Shown here: positions 1 through 11,889 of the stretch, piece by piece
Numbering within the stretch: position 1 is the first letter of the stretch
How the letters are laid out: each line of letters opens with the position of its first letter
Assembly: GCA_011109175.1 (NCBI GenBank)
Contig: RDEW01000033.1
Location: forward strand, 124,001-188,000
DNA length: 64,000 bases
DNA from: Dicyema japonicum
Taxonomy: Eukaryota > Dicyemida > Rhombozoa > Dicyemidae
Direction of reading: 5' to 3'
The notes under the pieces: model-generated
Database searches by the model: none
What the model was told of the DNA's origin: nothing
The model's input: only the letters and a program-made list of their open reading frames with translations
Program-made: the position numbers and the translations under genes

Positions 1-780
1 GAAGCATACCACGGCGGACCATGTCAAAAGCCCTAGAGAGGTCTATTCTCAGGACTTTTGCTGCACTTTTGAATCTCTGGCTGATAGCGCGGCGCCATTT
101 GTGGCTCCTAGTACATCCCAAGTGGATCTTCCTATCCTAAATCCATTGTGACTACGGGATAGATAGTTGTCCACTTGTTCTCTGATTCGGTTCAACGTAA
201 CTAATGCCAGAAGTTTCTTTAAAATGTTTAGCAAGATTATTGTAGGTAGGTTTTCCCAGCCCGCTTGTTAGATTTTTGTATTGGTATTAATAGTCCGGAT
301 CAAGAGCGGGGTATTATTATTTTTCCTAAAAATAGCGTTAGGTCGTTCTGCCAGTTTGGCTTTTAGTGCAGGCGACCCGTATTTGAGCAGTTCTGAATTG
401 ATTCCACCCGGTTCAGAGGAGTGGCCATTCTTAAGTTTGACTATTGCATTTGAGATTTTGCCAGATGTGATAACTCTATCGAGTTGAGTGACGTATCAAC
501 AAGTATGATCAGATATTTCTCCGTGAACAGTTAATGTACCCTCGAAATACGACGCAATATATTCAGCCTGACCTTTGGGATTTGTTGAGAATCTTGACTC
601 GGCAGATGAAGTAGTCAATTTGGTTGAAAATGTTACTAGAGCCTTCGGTAGGTAAGAATCCATGTCGTTTTATGACGCGTGGGGTGTTGAAAACCAGTAT
701 TACATAGGAACAGATCAAATGCCTGGCAAAATTCTGCCAAGATGGTTCCCGGAAAGTTTCTTGTTGTGTGGTTATGCCTG
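1..780 (-). mobile_element. LINE-B fragment (APE-type non-LTR), cut by window edge
   Basis: Reading right to left, a piece of the APE-type endonuclease (FNQIDYFICR near 600-640) is followed by reverse-transcriptase blocks: an SEPGGINSELLKYG-like block, the FRIGRSTWDVLGATNGA finger block, and near 10-60 the palm motif IDLSRAFDMV. The closest relative in the window is the copy at 34600-36985, which has the matching blocks NQIDYVICR, FREGKSTVDAIWNH and IDLSRAFDTV. The stretch between endonuclease and RT is largely deleted and frames are broken, so the copy is dead. It abuts LINE-A head to head near 770. Confidence 0.8.
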
Positions 781-3700
781 TCGTTAAAAAAGCTCCTACA
801 AAGAAGATTACTAAAATCAAAAAGGCCACCTCTTGAGGGGTTTTAAAGAAGAGTTGTATTGAAAGCATTAAGAATCTATCTCCGGAACCGTTAACTGTGA
901 AAGACAAACCCAAAACAGCGTTTAGAGTGGAATCGACAGATCATTGTTTGACAGTTGAACTCTCGGCTATAGACAAGAGCATGGGGAGTATTAAACTTGC
1001 AAACCTGTTATGTGGATTGAAATTACTGAAAAACACCAGAGTGACTGGAAAAGGCCTCGGGATTTTCCGATTGGAGTTTAAAGAAGAGTCAGATAAAATC
1101 TCATTCGTTGAAGAGACTAATCTATTTTCTCCTTTCGGGAAAGGAAACCACAAGGTGATCGAAAGAGGCTTTCGGAAATTGTTCTAAAGAATGTGCCAAT
1201 ATGGAATGAGGAAAACGAACTTATGGTTTACATGAAGAAACTTTCTCCAACCACTGAGTCGGTGAAACGTATTGTAGGGAACGGAGGAAAACTCTCTGTT
1301 GTGAAGATGAGCTTAAAGTCAATGGCAGAAGCTACGTCCTTGATACGCCTGGGTCTTATCATTAAATGGATGGAAATCGATTGTGAGTGGGCCAGAAGAC
1401 CACCCAAGATGTTTTAATTGTCAATATTTCGGACACATTGCAATGGGGCAAAGAGATGTTTCTTATGTGGAGGAGCACATAGTTCACTCGGAGTGCCCAG
1501 AAGCGAACAATAGAAGATCCTGTATCAACTGCGGGTCTGGTGATCACGGAACGAGTTATGGTGGTTGTCCGGTTGCCAGGGAAGCCGTGGCCTTCCACAG
1601 GAAGTGGAACCGAATGTCATGGGTTAGGAACATGGAGGAGAGGAAAAAATCCTCCTCCGTCACATTACCTAGATACGAAGTCTAGTGAAAACAAGCAGGA
1701 CGCAATAATCAAAAATCGACCTCTAAAATACGATGTTATGAATCCAACACAGAAAAAGCCAATTGTGGATAAAGAATACCTGGAGGAGAAGCTAAAAAGT
1801 CTGCTGGGAATCTATTTTGGGAGCATCTGAAAGACAATCGAGAGAACTTACATATGTGATTAACCGTCTAAATGAAAAGTGTGATAAGGTAAACTTGGAT
1901 TTACTGCAAGTGGTGGCTCTGGTCCTGAAGAGATCATGCCGCCAAGACCAGTGAACCAAAACATAAGGATCATGCTCGTGAATGCCCGATCAATCTTGAG
2001 GAGGCATCACGAGCTAGCTTCCATGGCGAATGCCGAGGAAGCTGATATGATAATTGTCAACGAAATGAAGATGAAATCATGAGAATACAGTACTCCCGGG
2101 TTTCGAATCGATATCTTTATACTGCAAAGAAGGGGCTATACCAGGGACTGGAACATCAATTTTTTATCGGTATCATCTAAAGACAAGGAATCCCAGAATT
2201 GTTTCATCAATTTGTTGTGAGTTTTGATGTTCGTTGTGTAGACGGATGGCTCGCAATTGGCGGTATGTATTCCAAATCCTTGAGGAATGTACCGGAGATA
2301 TCTCCCAGTTTTTCAACGAAAACCCGATGGCCATACTGGGAGGTGATCTCAACTCCAAGAGCACTTCCTTTGGCTGCAAGAAGAGTAACAGGATGGCGAG
2401 CTCCTGATGAAGCTATCTAAAGGTCTAGGAGTAAAAGTCCCTACATCGAAAGAGGATAACCATTTTCTCCCTACGGGGTGACAAGCTTGTTGTCTTCTTG
2501 AATTCACCTGCTATTTCAGAATACGCCGACGTACCAATTACTCTTCCGGATTTTGGCAGTGACCACATTCCATTGCTAATATCCGTGGATATGAAGATGA
2601 TTAATGAACCTGGAGTCTTTGTTGGTTACGATACCAAGAATCTAAACTGGAATCACTATAAGATGTTCATTAAAAAGGAATTGATGTTAGGACATACTGA
2701 ACTTAATATTCTTCTGGAAATTGTTAAAACAAGTAAACGAGTAACGGATCTGATATTGTACTATCTGGATAACTTTGCTAGAAAAATATACTCAAGAAAC
2801 GATAATGCTGTCCCTATTCCATGGCACATCAAGAGAATTGTGTTGAAAAGAAATAATCTAAGAACTAAACTGAGGAGATGCGTAGACCCACAGGACCGCT
2901 TAGCCTTGTCTCACAAAATTGGCGAACTACAAAAGCAGTTGTCGGAAAAATTCAAAAGTTGGAATGAGAATAAGTGGAACTCTCAACTACGGAAGCTAAA
3001 CAAACACAATCCTTCTTTCTGGAAGGTATACCGAAGAGTGAGGAACCCAGAGGCAATCGCAAACAAGATTGTGCTCAAGAAACCGGATGGCACCTACTAT
3101 GCTGAAGAAGAAATACCTCTAGTTTTTGAGACACAGCTTAAAAAGATATTTGATGTGGACGATGATATCATAGCAAAGAAGACTTGTTACAAACCATTGT
3201 CAGAGAAAACAGCATTTATAGAGATCTCTCTAGAAGAGCTGAAGATAGCAATAAGAGCTGTCAAGAATAAAGCTCCGGGCAGTGATTTCATCAAAGCTAG
3301 GATGTTCAAAAAAGGCCCGGAAATTTTATTCGAAGTCCTAAAAGATATGTTCAACGCATGCATAAAAATTGGCCATGTTCCGCAGGAATGGAAGAAGACA
3401 TTGTACGGATGGTGGCTAAAACAGGAAGACCGAAAAATGATCCTGATAGCTACCGTCCGATCAGCTTGATTAGGACGATCTCAAAAAGTCATGGAAAAAA
3501 TTATCTTCTGGAGGCTTACAACTCATCTGGAAAAAGAAGATTACTTCAGAAATGATCAATTTGGTTATCGCCCAGGACGGTCATGCGATGATTGCTTATT
3601 TCATCTCAACTCCGAGTTATGCAAAGCCAGAGAATCCAAATGTCTCTCGAATATCATGTCTAGACATATCAAAAGCAGTGTTAACCACAGAGCCATAATC

Positions 3701-4610
3701 GATCAGTTATCTCGGACGGAGAACCCAAAGGAACTAGTGAATTGGGTGAAAGTATATCTAGAAGGAATAAAATCCTATGTTAGATGCGGACGCTATTTTT
3801 CAAATATGATATTATTGAAGAGAGGAGTCCTACAAGGATCAATTTTGAGCCCTATATTTAATGTTCTAATGGCGGTTCGTTCCGTCTACACCGAGTACGA
3901 GATCTCTGATATACGCAGACGACGTGCTACTGTCTGATATGTCGAGATCGATCTCAGAAAGGAGACTCAATATGTACAAGGAAGAGATAAAAGACTGGTG
4001 TGGTCTTTATGGGTTAAAACTGTCAGAAAAAAATCTAGTGCAATAATGTTCCTCGGTCGGAATGGTAAAGTAAATCAGAAAGATTCCATATGCGGAATCA
4101 ACATTGTGAGCTCTCTGAAGTATCTCGGAACAGCTTTTGAGAAATCTGGGAGCACATTGTGCGATTTTAAACTCAAAAGGAAGAAAGCCCACCATGCGTT
4201 ATTGTGTATGAGGAAATTGAGACTCGAAACGGATATGTTTTTATTTATTTTTTCACGTACGATCATTCCATCACTCCTTTATGGCACTGGAAGGATGGTA
4301 TTACACTGCATACAAAAAGCGTTTTATCTTGCTTCTTGAAAATCGAGGAGAGCAGGGATCAAGGATTGCCTTACACAAAAGGCTCGACGAGAAGCTAGAT
4401 GAAGATGAAAATTTGCTAGTAATGTCGATAAAAAATGCAGCAGAAAAAAGGATGGATAAACTACCTGAAAAGAGATGCCTCGTATGTTGCAGCACAGAAT
4501 AAACGATAAGAGAGGTCTGAGAGCGCAGAGAAGAATCCAAGTGTTTGCAGGACTTGCGGCATGAGGCCAAATAACTCCCTCTTTAATTTTTCCTTGCTAA
4601 TAAAGTTGTT
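770..4610 (+). mobile_element. LINE-A, near full-length APE-type non-LTR retrotransposon, decayed
   Basis: ORF1 (about 775-1830) opens with a Lys-rich stretch, then a gag/RRM-like region, then two CCHC-type knuckles (CFNCQYFGHIA near 1415 and CINCGSGDHG near 1530). The first has lost its last Cys. The APE endonuclease follows: NARSILRR near 1980 and a GGDLNSKSTSFGCKK block near 2340. A long open RT stretch at 2498-3469 contains KAPGSDFIKARMFKKG. Across frameshifts come YRPISLIRTISKVMEKI, QFGYRPGRSCDDCL, RGVLQGSILSPIFN near 3830 and a YADDVLLSDMS block near 3920, then the thumb to about 4500 and a short A-rich tail near 4600. At least six frame breaks show it is inactive. Similar copies lie at 28590-30530 and 40695-41600. 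Confidence 0.85.
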
Positions 4611-4664
4611 AAAAAAATGTCCTCCCCAATTCCTAGTAGAACAGGTCGAATTCTTCCTGATATT

Positions 4665-4735
4665 TTAGGATACATCCACTGTTTCCTGATGGAAAAATAG
4701 TCGAGGATGGAATCTTGGACGTAGTTGTAAGACGC
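4665..4735 (+). pseudogene. Short inverted copy of a tafazzin exon piece
   Basis: Positions 4674-4712 match the reverse complement of about 5539-5577 (the tafazzin exon encoding the FPEGK block) at 36 of about 38 positions, with an unbroken run of more than 20 identical bases. Here the + strand reads HPLFPDGKIVEDG, against HVFPEGKIVEDG in the intact gene. It sits between the LINE-A tail and a LINE-B 5' piece and reaches a stop soon after, so I treat it as a duplicated fragment. The similarity is directly visible; how it arose is inference. Confidence 0.6.
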
Positions 4736-4779
4736 TGATCCAGTCACTGACTTTCCAATAATTATATAATCCGGGAATA

Positions 4780-5062
4780 TATAGTCCTTTATTACAAAAT
4801 CTTGTCCATAATGCCTCGATTCAGAGGAAAGCAATATTAAGCGGTAATTTTCATGTATTTCATCGTGTCCATTTTTTATTTTAGTCTCCTTCAAGTAGCA
4901 TACAGAAACCCTGTATTTCTCATCATCGGAACATAGAAGGTGCCTCTTTGCCATGTTATTCAGGCCTCTGACATTCAATGTAAGGATGGTTACGTCATTG
5001 GATTGTTCGAAACGCTCTATAGACATAAGTGCAAACTAGAGGTGCGTCACAACACCAACTAA
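4780..5062 (-). mobile_element. LINE-B 5' end fragment (APE endonuclease start)
   Basis: The minus strand opens MSIERFEQSNDV then LTLNVRGLNNMAKR and SVCYLKETKI, the N-terminal APE endonuclease block (Asn and the catalytic Glu of the QET-like motif; here KET). The same block occurs at 36666-36980 (LLTFNARGL, GCLQETK) and 55880-56101 (CCLQETK). All three start just after a shared GTGACGTGCCTC-like leader, suggesting the true 5' end of the family. Homology to the other copies stops near 4785. Confidence 0.75.
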
Positions 5063-5201
5063 AATACGTCATCAATCGAACGATAACCAGTGAATTTTAA
5101 AAATTAAAATAAATAAATGTTATTAAAACAAAAAATTGATTAATAAATAAAACTATTAGCCATTTCCTTAAGATTTATAAGTTCCTTTCTGATGATATCC
5201 G

Positions 5202-6051
5202 TTATTTCAATTCTGACTTTAGTCTATCAATGAAAAACAAGTCAACCTCGTCAGTATTCGATTTGCGAAATTTGTCCACTAAATCAGTAAAGTCGATCGG
5301 CTGACCGACCAAAACGGAAATTTTCTTTAAATCAGTAAAATGATTCTACTTTAAATAACAAAGGGAATGTTCTATCCAAAGGCATCATATTATTCATTCC
5401 TAGAACTAAAACCACCACAAAATAACCCACGTGCCATATCGGTATAACCCAAGGTGTTTGTCTTGCTTGAGAAACTAGTCTTCCAATCCCTGAGACTAAT
5501 TATTTAACAGTGAACCCCATTTAAGTCTAGGCACGTTTCCATCCTCGACTATTTTTCCCTCGGGAAACACGTGGACCCACTGCTTCCTATCAAGAAGGTC
5601 GATGCACATATCCACTGCTCTCTGATAGACTCCATCTCCTCGATAGGTAGGAATGCACTGTCCTCTTGAAAAAAACCAAGCATGGAGAGATTTACTGAAG
5701 CAAATCTTTTCATCCGCCATCACCCACCGACATGCAAAAGGACGAAGAATTCTCCAAGGTAAGGAAGCTTGGAGTCAACTTGAGAACAACCATAAATCAT
5801 AGGGTCGTCAAAAATTGAAGTATGGTTCGCTACCGTAATCACCGCACGTGATCTGGGAAATTCTAGTTTGGAAATGAGCTCATCAATATTGAATACTCTA
5901 TAGCTAGTCCCGAAACCTTATATATTTTATAAAGAAACAAACGAGCCCAAAGTGAAGACAGGCCGGTGACCGAACCGATTATGAATTTGCTTCCTATATG
6001 CCAATGAACACCAAATTTATCTGGAAATGGCCACTTGAGTACATGAGGCAT
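5202..6051 (-). CDS. TAZ: Tafazzin (mitochondrial phospholipid-lysophospholipid transacylase)
   Basis: Tafazzin remodels cardiolipin acyl chains at mitochondrial membranes. Removing five introns of 23-27 nt (5917-5942, 5768-5790, 5490-5515, 5400-5426, 5325-5349) gives an uninterrupted protein of about 240 residues. It starts MPHVLKWPFPDKFG, the same N-terminal block as animal tafazzins (KWPFP). Acyltransferase motifs appear in order: NHTSIFDD (the NHX4D catalytic motif), RWVMADEKICFSKSLH, RGDGVYQRAVD, WVHVFPEGKIV, KWGIGRL, PIWHVGMN, and a C-terminal GQPIDF block. No key residue is missing. Length is slightly under the 262-292 residues of human isoforms. The first exon boundary needs the 26-nt intron at 5917-5942; reading through it leaves the tafazzin alignment. 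The gene is flanked by LINEs on both sides. Confidence 0.93.
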
Positions 6052-6229
6052 ACAAGTAGGAGTCAGAATTTTATTTAATTATTTAAATTTTATTTAACAA
6101 TGATTAACAAATTTTATAATGCAAATCCGTCCTTTCATAACTCTACCATCTTTTCTACACGGATTCTTCGAAGGACACTCAACAACAACTCATCTAACAA
6201 AACTGGTTCAATTCATTTCGACGGCCTGA

Positions 6230-7316
6230 ATATCCTAAATCCACTTTTGACTCAGTATTGACTCAGTATTTGACTCAGTATCCCGGAAGATACTTAAAGC
6301 AAAAATTTTTTTGACGTCGATCCACCCTAAATTCAAATCATGGTTGGCTAACTTCATCAACGGTAGAATGATCCAGGTGGTGGCAAACAACCAAAAATCA
6401 AAACCGCAATACCTTCCAAACGGAGTTCCACAAAGATCACCGTTGTCTCCAATGCTCTTCAACATGTTCATCAGTGACCTACTATCCCCAACCACCAAAA
6501 ACACAATTCTTCTATCGTATGCGGATGATCTCGTGGTCGCAGTGAAACATTGAAGAATCGAGAAGGCGATCCGTGCAAGATCTACTAAACCTGATGGGTC
6601 TTTGGTTCCTGAAGAACCGTCTGAATATATAACCAGGAACGTCACATGTAATGACGTTCACCTCAGAACGAAAAGAATTACGGGCAACACAACGAATAAC
6701 ATTGTGTGATTCTCCGCTTCCCATTAAAAAGACCTTTTTAATCCTTGGAGTCATTCTGGATCCCCTACTCACATTTACCCATCAAGTGGACCTAGTAGCC
6801 GCGAGGATCCAAAAGAAAATTGGAATTCTCAAGGCTTTCACTCAGTCTCCAGTATCTTCCCGCTCATCGTTAGAACTTCTATACAAACAATTTGTTCTAC
6901 CTAGTATCGAGTACGCCTGTATTGCATGGATTGCCCCCATATCAATATCGGCACAGAGCAAGCTGGAGATTTTACAAAATCGATGTCTCAGGATTCTATT
7001 GAGATCGTCGAAAAAGACGTCCACTTCGTTACTTCGGAGAACACTAAACGTCCCCCCAATCATGGAATATTTTACGGAACGTCACCGGGACTTCCTCAAG
7101 ATGGCAAAGTCCCTTGACCATCCCCTCGGGCCGCACATCAAACTATATATGGACGCCTGCCCGAGATATGAGAAGAAACCTTCTCCGCTGTGGAGATTAA
7201 TCCAGGACTCTAAAACTCCTATGGACACCGGACTGGTATGGACACCGGGATCACTTAATTAACGATAATTTTTATCCTCTTTCTCGTGATTTCGGGGTTA
7301 ATAAAATAAATAATGC
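6230..7316 (+). mobile_element. LINE-C 3' half (Jockey/I-like APE non-LTR) with tail
   Basis: Reading forward: WLANFINGRMIQVVANN, NGVPQRSPLSPMLFNMFISD, the catalytic block LLSYADDLVVAVKH near 6510, then a long open thumb region (6651-7262) ending PLWRLIQDSKTPMDT. The 3' end is CGTGATTTCGGGGTTAATAAAATAAAT, the tail shared by other LINE-C copies. It is 5' truncated and has breaks around 6550-6650. A small tandem array of GACTCAGTATT units sits just upstream at 6247-6280. Confidence 0.85.
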
Positions 7317-7680
7317 AAATGTTATTTTTTTCATTCTTGAAGGGATTGATGATTAAACTTAAAATTAATCCCAAACTAAGCATGGATTTATATTTTCTAA
7401 TAATTCTGACTATTCTCTTAGTGGAAGGGAAGGTAGAGATCTCTTTGTATGCCCTGGACCACCAGGACTCGACTTGAAAGTGAAATATCCTTACTATGGA
7501 CAGGACATGAAGGCACTATTCCTAATTATCGCCGAAATTTTTAGATCAACTTTTCTAACTGAACGTTTTTGATTTCCCAAATTAGTATAGTTTCGATTAA
7601 CTAGCCAAATCACTGATTTATAATTAAAATAAAATTAAGTTGCCATAGAAACCGATAAGAATACTATTTGAAAATTTCAA
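7317..7680. other. Intergenic stretch with a short unassigned ORF
   Basis: AT-rich spacer between a LINE-C tail and the coiled-coil gene. The + strand holds a hydrophobic start MDLYFLIILTILLVEG at 7382, and an overlapping frame reads CPGPPGLDLKVKYPYYGQDM to a stop near 7574. It looks more ordered than random sequence, but I cannot assign it and see no clean exon pair. Confidence 0.3.
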
Positions 7681-9680
7681 ATGACGCTAAAGACGAAAGT
7701 ATAATGGAATAAAAAAATAGAAAAACAAAATTACTAAACAGACCACATCTAAGAAGCCTTTTAATTCCACAGAAATTATCGCATCATATAAATCGAAAAT
7801 AGACGAATTGAACGAAAAAATAAACGCAATAAAACCATCTGTACTCCGATGTATAATACTTAGATTCGTAAAGACTTAAATTCCGAAAGACCGGATCAAT
7901 TCACGGAACTGTCTCATTTAATAGAATCCGTGGTCCAACATGGCAGATACTTGTGTGAGTTAATGGACAATCGACAAAAAGAGGACTGTCGACTTACAAA
8001 TCACCAAAAAGACTTTATTGACCAGGTGATTAAACTCCAATCTGCTGGAACATGCGTCTTAGAGTCTTTATCTACTTTTTCCCGACCTTCTTTGCCTCCC
8101 CCGCCAATCCTAAACGAAGAAAATTACGTAATTACTGTTTAAATTACTTATTAGTCCCTTAGAGTGGCGTTGGAAGATGCCCACAGATCTTCAGATGAGT
8201 TATATGAACAGCTAAAGCTCATGGAAGTTGTCATAGTTTTCACTACTCTTTAGGCTGAATTAAGCCAAGTTTCAGCAGAAAAAGAACAGGCGGATTTTGA
8301 CTGTTTGGAATGCAAACAAAAATTGGAAGAATTGACGTGTGAATTCAACAGATGTAGAATTCGCTGTAAAGTTGACTTGATTGTTTACTTCAGTCTCTGG
8401 AAGCTTCAACGTCTAAGCCAAAAAATGTCATCAGCAAAGACTTGACGAAAAGGTTCCAAAATGTATAATTAAAGGATTCACTTATTGCTGACTTGAATCG
8501 CAAAATATGCTCATTAAAGAGAAAATCAGAAAAAGATGAAAAATCGAGTGTACAGGAAACAAATTCTCTCCGCTTAGAAAACGAAAAATTAAAAGTAAAA
8601 ATGCCATTTTATTGAAGCAAGCTTTGGAAAGGACAAAAAACAAACTCAGCGACGAAGAACGACAGAAAAATAAACTAATCGCAGATTCAAAAAGTCGACA
8701 ACAAAATATCCATGAATATGAAAAATTGGCATATTTATTTGAAATATTTAAAGATTGAAAGTCGTAAAATGTCTAACGAAGAATGGCTGAAAGATGAGAT
8801 CGACAGAATCAATGCTGAAAAAGAAAGTCAGATAAACATCGTAATTAAGGTTCATAATTCTAGATGAGAAATAACGTTTTGGAAAAATTAAATGAGCTAG
8901 AACACATCCCAGAACTGCTTAAATCAACGGAAATACAACTCATCGATGCCAAGACGAAAGCTGATGAAAGTGAGGCCAAGGCAAAGAGGTACTACGAACA
9001 GCTAGAATTCATGAACAAACAAGTCAGTGATGACTTGTATCCCAAAATGACTCATTTTGAGGAGTAACGGTCAAAGTTAATTTTTAGAAAAATGATAAAT
9101 ATGGAAGTTGAAAAGAATAATTTGAGGGAAAAACTTTGTGAAAGGGAAAATGAATTCCATGAAATTATGGTTTAATTTTAAATTGAAATTAGGCCCAACT
9201 CGACTTTAAAGCGCAAGAAAATGCAAAATTAACGAAAAATTTGGAACAAGCGCTTCAAGAATTGAAAAAATTCAGTTCAGGGTTTCACTGCCTTTTATAA
9301 TTTCTAGAATATCAACGGTTACGAAAAATTGAATTTTCTCAGTCAGCAGGTGGGTTCACTGAAGAAACAGGTCCAAGCACTACAAGCAGAGCGAGACAAG
9401 GTTGATCATATAAGGAACATGATAGGAGTCTTTAAGATCAGTTGAAAGGATATCCGAATTAGAGATGGAACTTGAACAAAGTAATAGCTTGAACAGAAGT
9501 TTGCAAGATTATGTGGATTTTTTACGCAGCACGTGTGACATGAATAATTCTGAGCCAGAGCTACTTGCCTCAACTTCTCCACAAAAATATCCCAATCAAC
9601 AAAACATGAGGACCCCTTTAAGTTTATTATTAACAATTTATCTTAATAAATTTAGTTCAATCTTAAAACGACTCTTTTAG
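7681..9680 (+). CDS. Long coiled-coil protein, function not assigned
   Basis: Start MTLKTK is spliced over a 22-nt intron (7702-7723) to a basic N-terminus (KNKITKQTTSKKPF). A helical region with ELSHLIESVVQHGRYLCELM follows, then a Pro-rich hinge (RPSLPPPPIL near 8080-8110) and a long heptad-rich coiled coil rich in Glu, Lys, Gln and Leu. Recognisable tiny introns include 7850-7872, 8127-8151 and the one before AELSQVSAEKEQ. Near 8597-8601 a run of five A must be six to keep the frame (KVKNAILLKQALE). A TAA near 8466 and the stretch 9290-9440 remain unresolved. The C-terminus is DYVDFLRSTCDMNN followed by a short polar tail; the stop at 9680 assumes no last intron. A structural, centrosomal or ciliary scaffold is possible, but no family motif is visible. 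Confidence 0.7.
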
Positions 9681-9934
9681 TTTTTTCGAAATACGAGTGA
9701 CCACTTCGATAATTACTGAGGGTCGGGTTCAATATAATAACAAATATTATCAGCACCTTCGGAGAGCCATAATCAATATAATACACGACAAACAGCCCTG
9801 CCGCGCAGGATTAGTTATGTTTCCGTTACCTAAACTTCAGTTTAGGCAGAACTCACACTTTACCAAGACATTAATCCAAGGCATTGAAAATGTTCTTGAT
9901 TTTTTGTATTTTCCTTTTGATTGTGCTTGAGTCT
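9681..9934. other. Spacer, nothing assigned
   Basis: About 250 bases of moderately AT-rich sequence between the coiled-coil gene and a SINE. Short ORFs exist on both strands but none shows a family motif or the tiny-intron exon pattern. Confidence 0.4.
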
Positions 9935-10072
9935 CAGAAGACCCAGTGATGAAACATACATGATGGCGTCACTTATCAACCCAGAAGCATCGTAGATGTG
10001 TGGAACCTTTAACAAAATGGACAGCAGCAAGATTCGAACCCGGTTTTTTGGTGCAGAATTTATTACCTGCGC
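9935..10072 (-). mobile_element. SINE1 copy (tRNA-derived), diverged
   Basis: The reverse complement contains a box-B-like GGTTCGAATC, then GCTGCTGTCC, CACACATCTACGATGC and GTGACGCCATCAT, the same order of blocks as in the better copies at 58905-59155 and 41618-41865. Confidence 0.6.
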
Positions 10073-10127
10073 CATCCAGATATTTTTATCTATGACTAGA
10101 ATAACCCTGTTATTTTTGCCTATGACT

Positions 10128-10195
10128 AGATGAAGAATGAGATTGTGATCTCTGAAGTTGGAATTACATCTCAGGAAGCTACACAAGTCTAGCTA
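10128..10195 (+). mobile_element. RLE retroelement scrap
   Basis: A short + strand segment reads ISEVGITSQEATQV, matching IEVGITSQDRLKQV of the endonuclease in the main RLE copy (near 19760-19800). The proline-aspartate half of the active site is absent. Confidence 0.5.
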
Positions 10196-10269
10196 ATTAA
10201 GTTATGATTTTCTATAGCGATCCATTAAAAATAATTTTGATCGGTTTATGTAAGATGGTGTAGAGGAAG

Positions 10270-10560
10270 TCCTATCTGCATCTAGCCATTTGGTAGAGTT
10301 GAAGGCTCAGTTTGCTCCACGGTACCCATAAATATGCTAGTCACTAAGGCACAATGGAATTTGTTTGGTCATATTCTAAGAATGAACTCAAGTAAGCTAG
10401 CTAATTTCATCATGGACAACTACTGAGCAGCGTCTAGAAAAAGATTTCGTGGCCATCCACGGCGTTTCCTGAAATTCTTAATGAGAATCAGATTCTAATA
10501 AAGAGGTCACTGAGGGACAAGCAAGACCTAAGTGATCTGAAGAGTCTGGGATTATTATTA
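10270..10560 (+). mobile_element. LINE-B 3' end fragment
   Basis: The + strand reads AQWNLFGHILRMNSSKLANF then RKRFRGHPRR, corresponding to IRWRIFKDILRMDLGALANI of the copy at 57060-57770. An in-frame stop interrupts it. The ALRDKQDLSDLKSL-like end precedes a short A/T tail. Confidence 0.65.
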
Positions 10561-10574
10561 ATAATAAGCCAAAA

Positions 10575-10900
10575 ATCACCAGGTAAACTAATTACAAGGA
10601 AAACGCCATCAAGTGATCCCGGCTTCTCTCAGAATATTCTCATCTTTACCGGTGTCGCTCTCGGGAACCGACACATTTTCGATAACACCGTTCTTCTGGC
10701 GGTTTTCCATTTTGGGTGAATATGCCGCCGGAATTTCCCACAAGGACCTCAAATGGGGTTGTCCTTATTGGTAGTCTTGTGATTCGGAAGATTATTTCTG
10801 CCATATTGGATTCGGCAGCGTTGATCCATGTTTGTTTTGGCGAGTTTAATAGTCGATCAAGCAGAAGAGGGTGGAAGAGATTGGTACATATAGAATTATA
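10575..10900 (-). mobile_element. LINE-C 3' fragment
   Basis: Closely parallels 44855-45130 at the DNA level (shared blocks GTGATCCCGGCTTCTCTCAG and GCTCTCGGGAACCGA, same order and orientation). The minus strand encodes the RT thumb end with an EVLVGNSGGIFTQNGKPPEE-like order. It is truncated immediately upstream of the cyclophilin gene. Confidence 0.75.
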
Positions 10901-11061
10901 GTTTATATGAGTATATATCTTATTGTTGCTAATAATAATTATATTTATGCAACAGTCTGGTTTAAAATAATTTATGGATTGATTTATAACAGATGTGTGT
11001 AGAGATTTTTAGGAGTGACACCTTGTGTCGGTTATAAAAGCCCTAAACTAACCGATTATTA

Positions 11062-11843
11062 ATGTTTCTGATTCCACTAGCACTTTGTTTTGCTTTCAGT
11101 CTGTCGAATCTGTCGACTCTGAAATTAGACGAAAAGGGCTATGACGTGAACAGAGTCGTAACCGCATTAGTAAATCTTGAAATCAAAATAGAGATCGACA
11201 AAAAAGTAAAAATACGTAAAACTTGAGATTAAAACGAATAATATAACGATCGGCTTATTTGGGGAATCTGTTCCCATTACAGTTCTCAATTTCCTGACGT
11301 TTGTGAAGGGATTCGACTATTTAGGAGTAAATGAGTAACTTATGATAGCGTAAATTTTCTTACAAAAATGTCCCGATTCACAAGATTGTCAAAGATTTTA
11401 TAATTCAGACAGAGATGCAGAAAATTTTGACGGATCTGGAAGTAAGCTTTTGATAATTTTTCAAAGGATTGAGTGCTTTTGGGGGACCATTTAGAGACGA
11501 GTCGTTCGATCTGAGTCATCGTGGCGTAGGATGGGTTTCAATGGCAAATAGTGGACAGAATTCTAATGGATGTCAATTTTTTATTCTTAACACCAAATCT
11601 CGTTGGTTGGATGGGAAACACGTGGTTTTTGGCAAGGTTATTAAAGGAATGGTGTATTCATAACTTAATTGATAGGACATAATTAACGGCTTAAACGATT
11701 TCAAGACTGACGATGACAATAAACCGATCGATTCGATCACAATAATTAATTCCTATGCTAAATCTCTAACTTACAGATATTACCTAACGGAATTTCAAAT
11801 GGAGAGTACTAAGGATTTGGCCACGACATCATTAATTGAATAA
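11062..11843 (+). CDS. PPIB: Secretory-pathway cyclophilin (peptidyl-prolyl isomerase B-like)
   Basis: Cyclophilins isomerise X-Pro bonds; type B acts in the ER. The start [13 protein letters not shown] is a plausible signal peptide. Introns are 22, 22, 25 and 24 nt (11206-11227, 11327-11348, 11442-11466, 11652-11675). After splicing the cyclophilin blocks appear in order: [82 protein letters not shown] and a C-terminal TIINSY block. The drug-binding Trp (RWLDGKH) is kept. The catalytic Arg of the FHR motif is Lys here (IHK). Spliced length is 689 bases, one short of a multiple of three; a missing G near 11408 (after FIIQ) explains it. Predicted mature protein with signal is about 229 residues. 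Confidence 0.9.
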
Positions 11844-11889
11844 ATCGTTGCTTTAATTATTTCTCGGTTTTTGTGGTTTTAAATCTCTT

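Noticed and set aside
5885..5916. Apparent frameshift between the first two tafazzin exons
   Set aside because: Using the 26-nt intron 5917-5942 restores a continuous frame, so no error is needed.
6651..7262. 203-codon ORF considered as a host gene
   Set aside because: It continues the LINE-C palm and ends in the family tail; it is RT thumb sequence.
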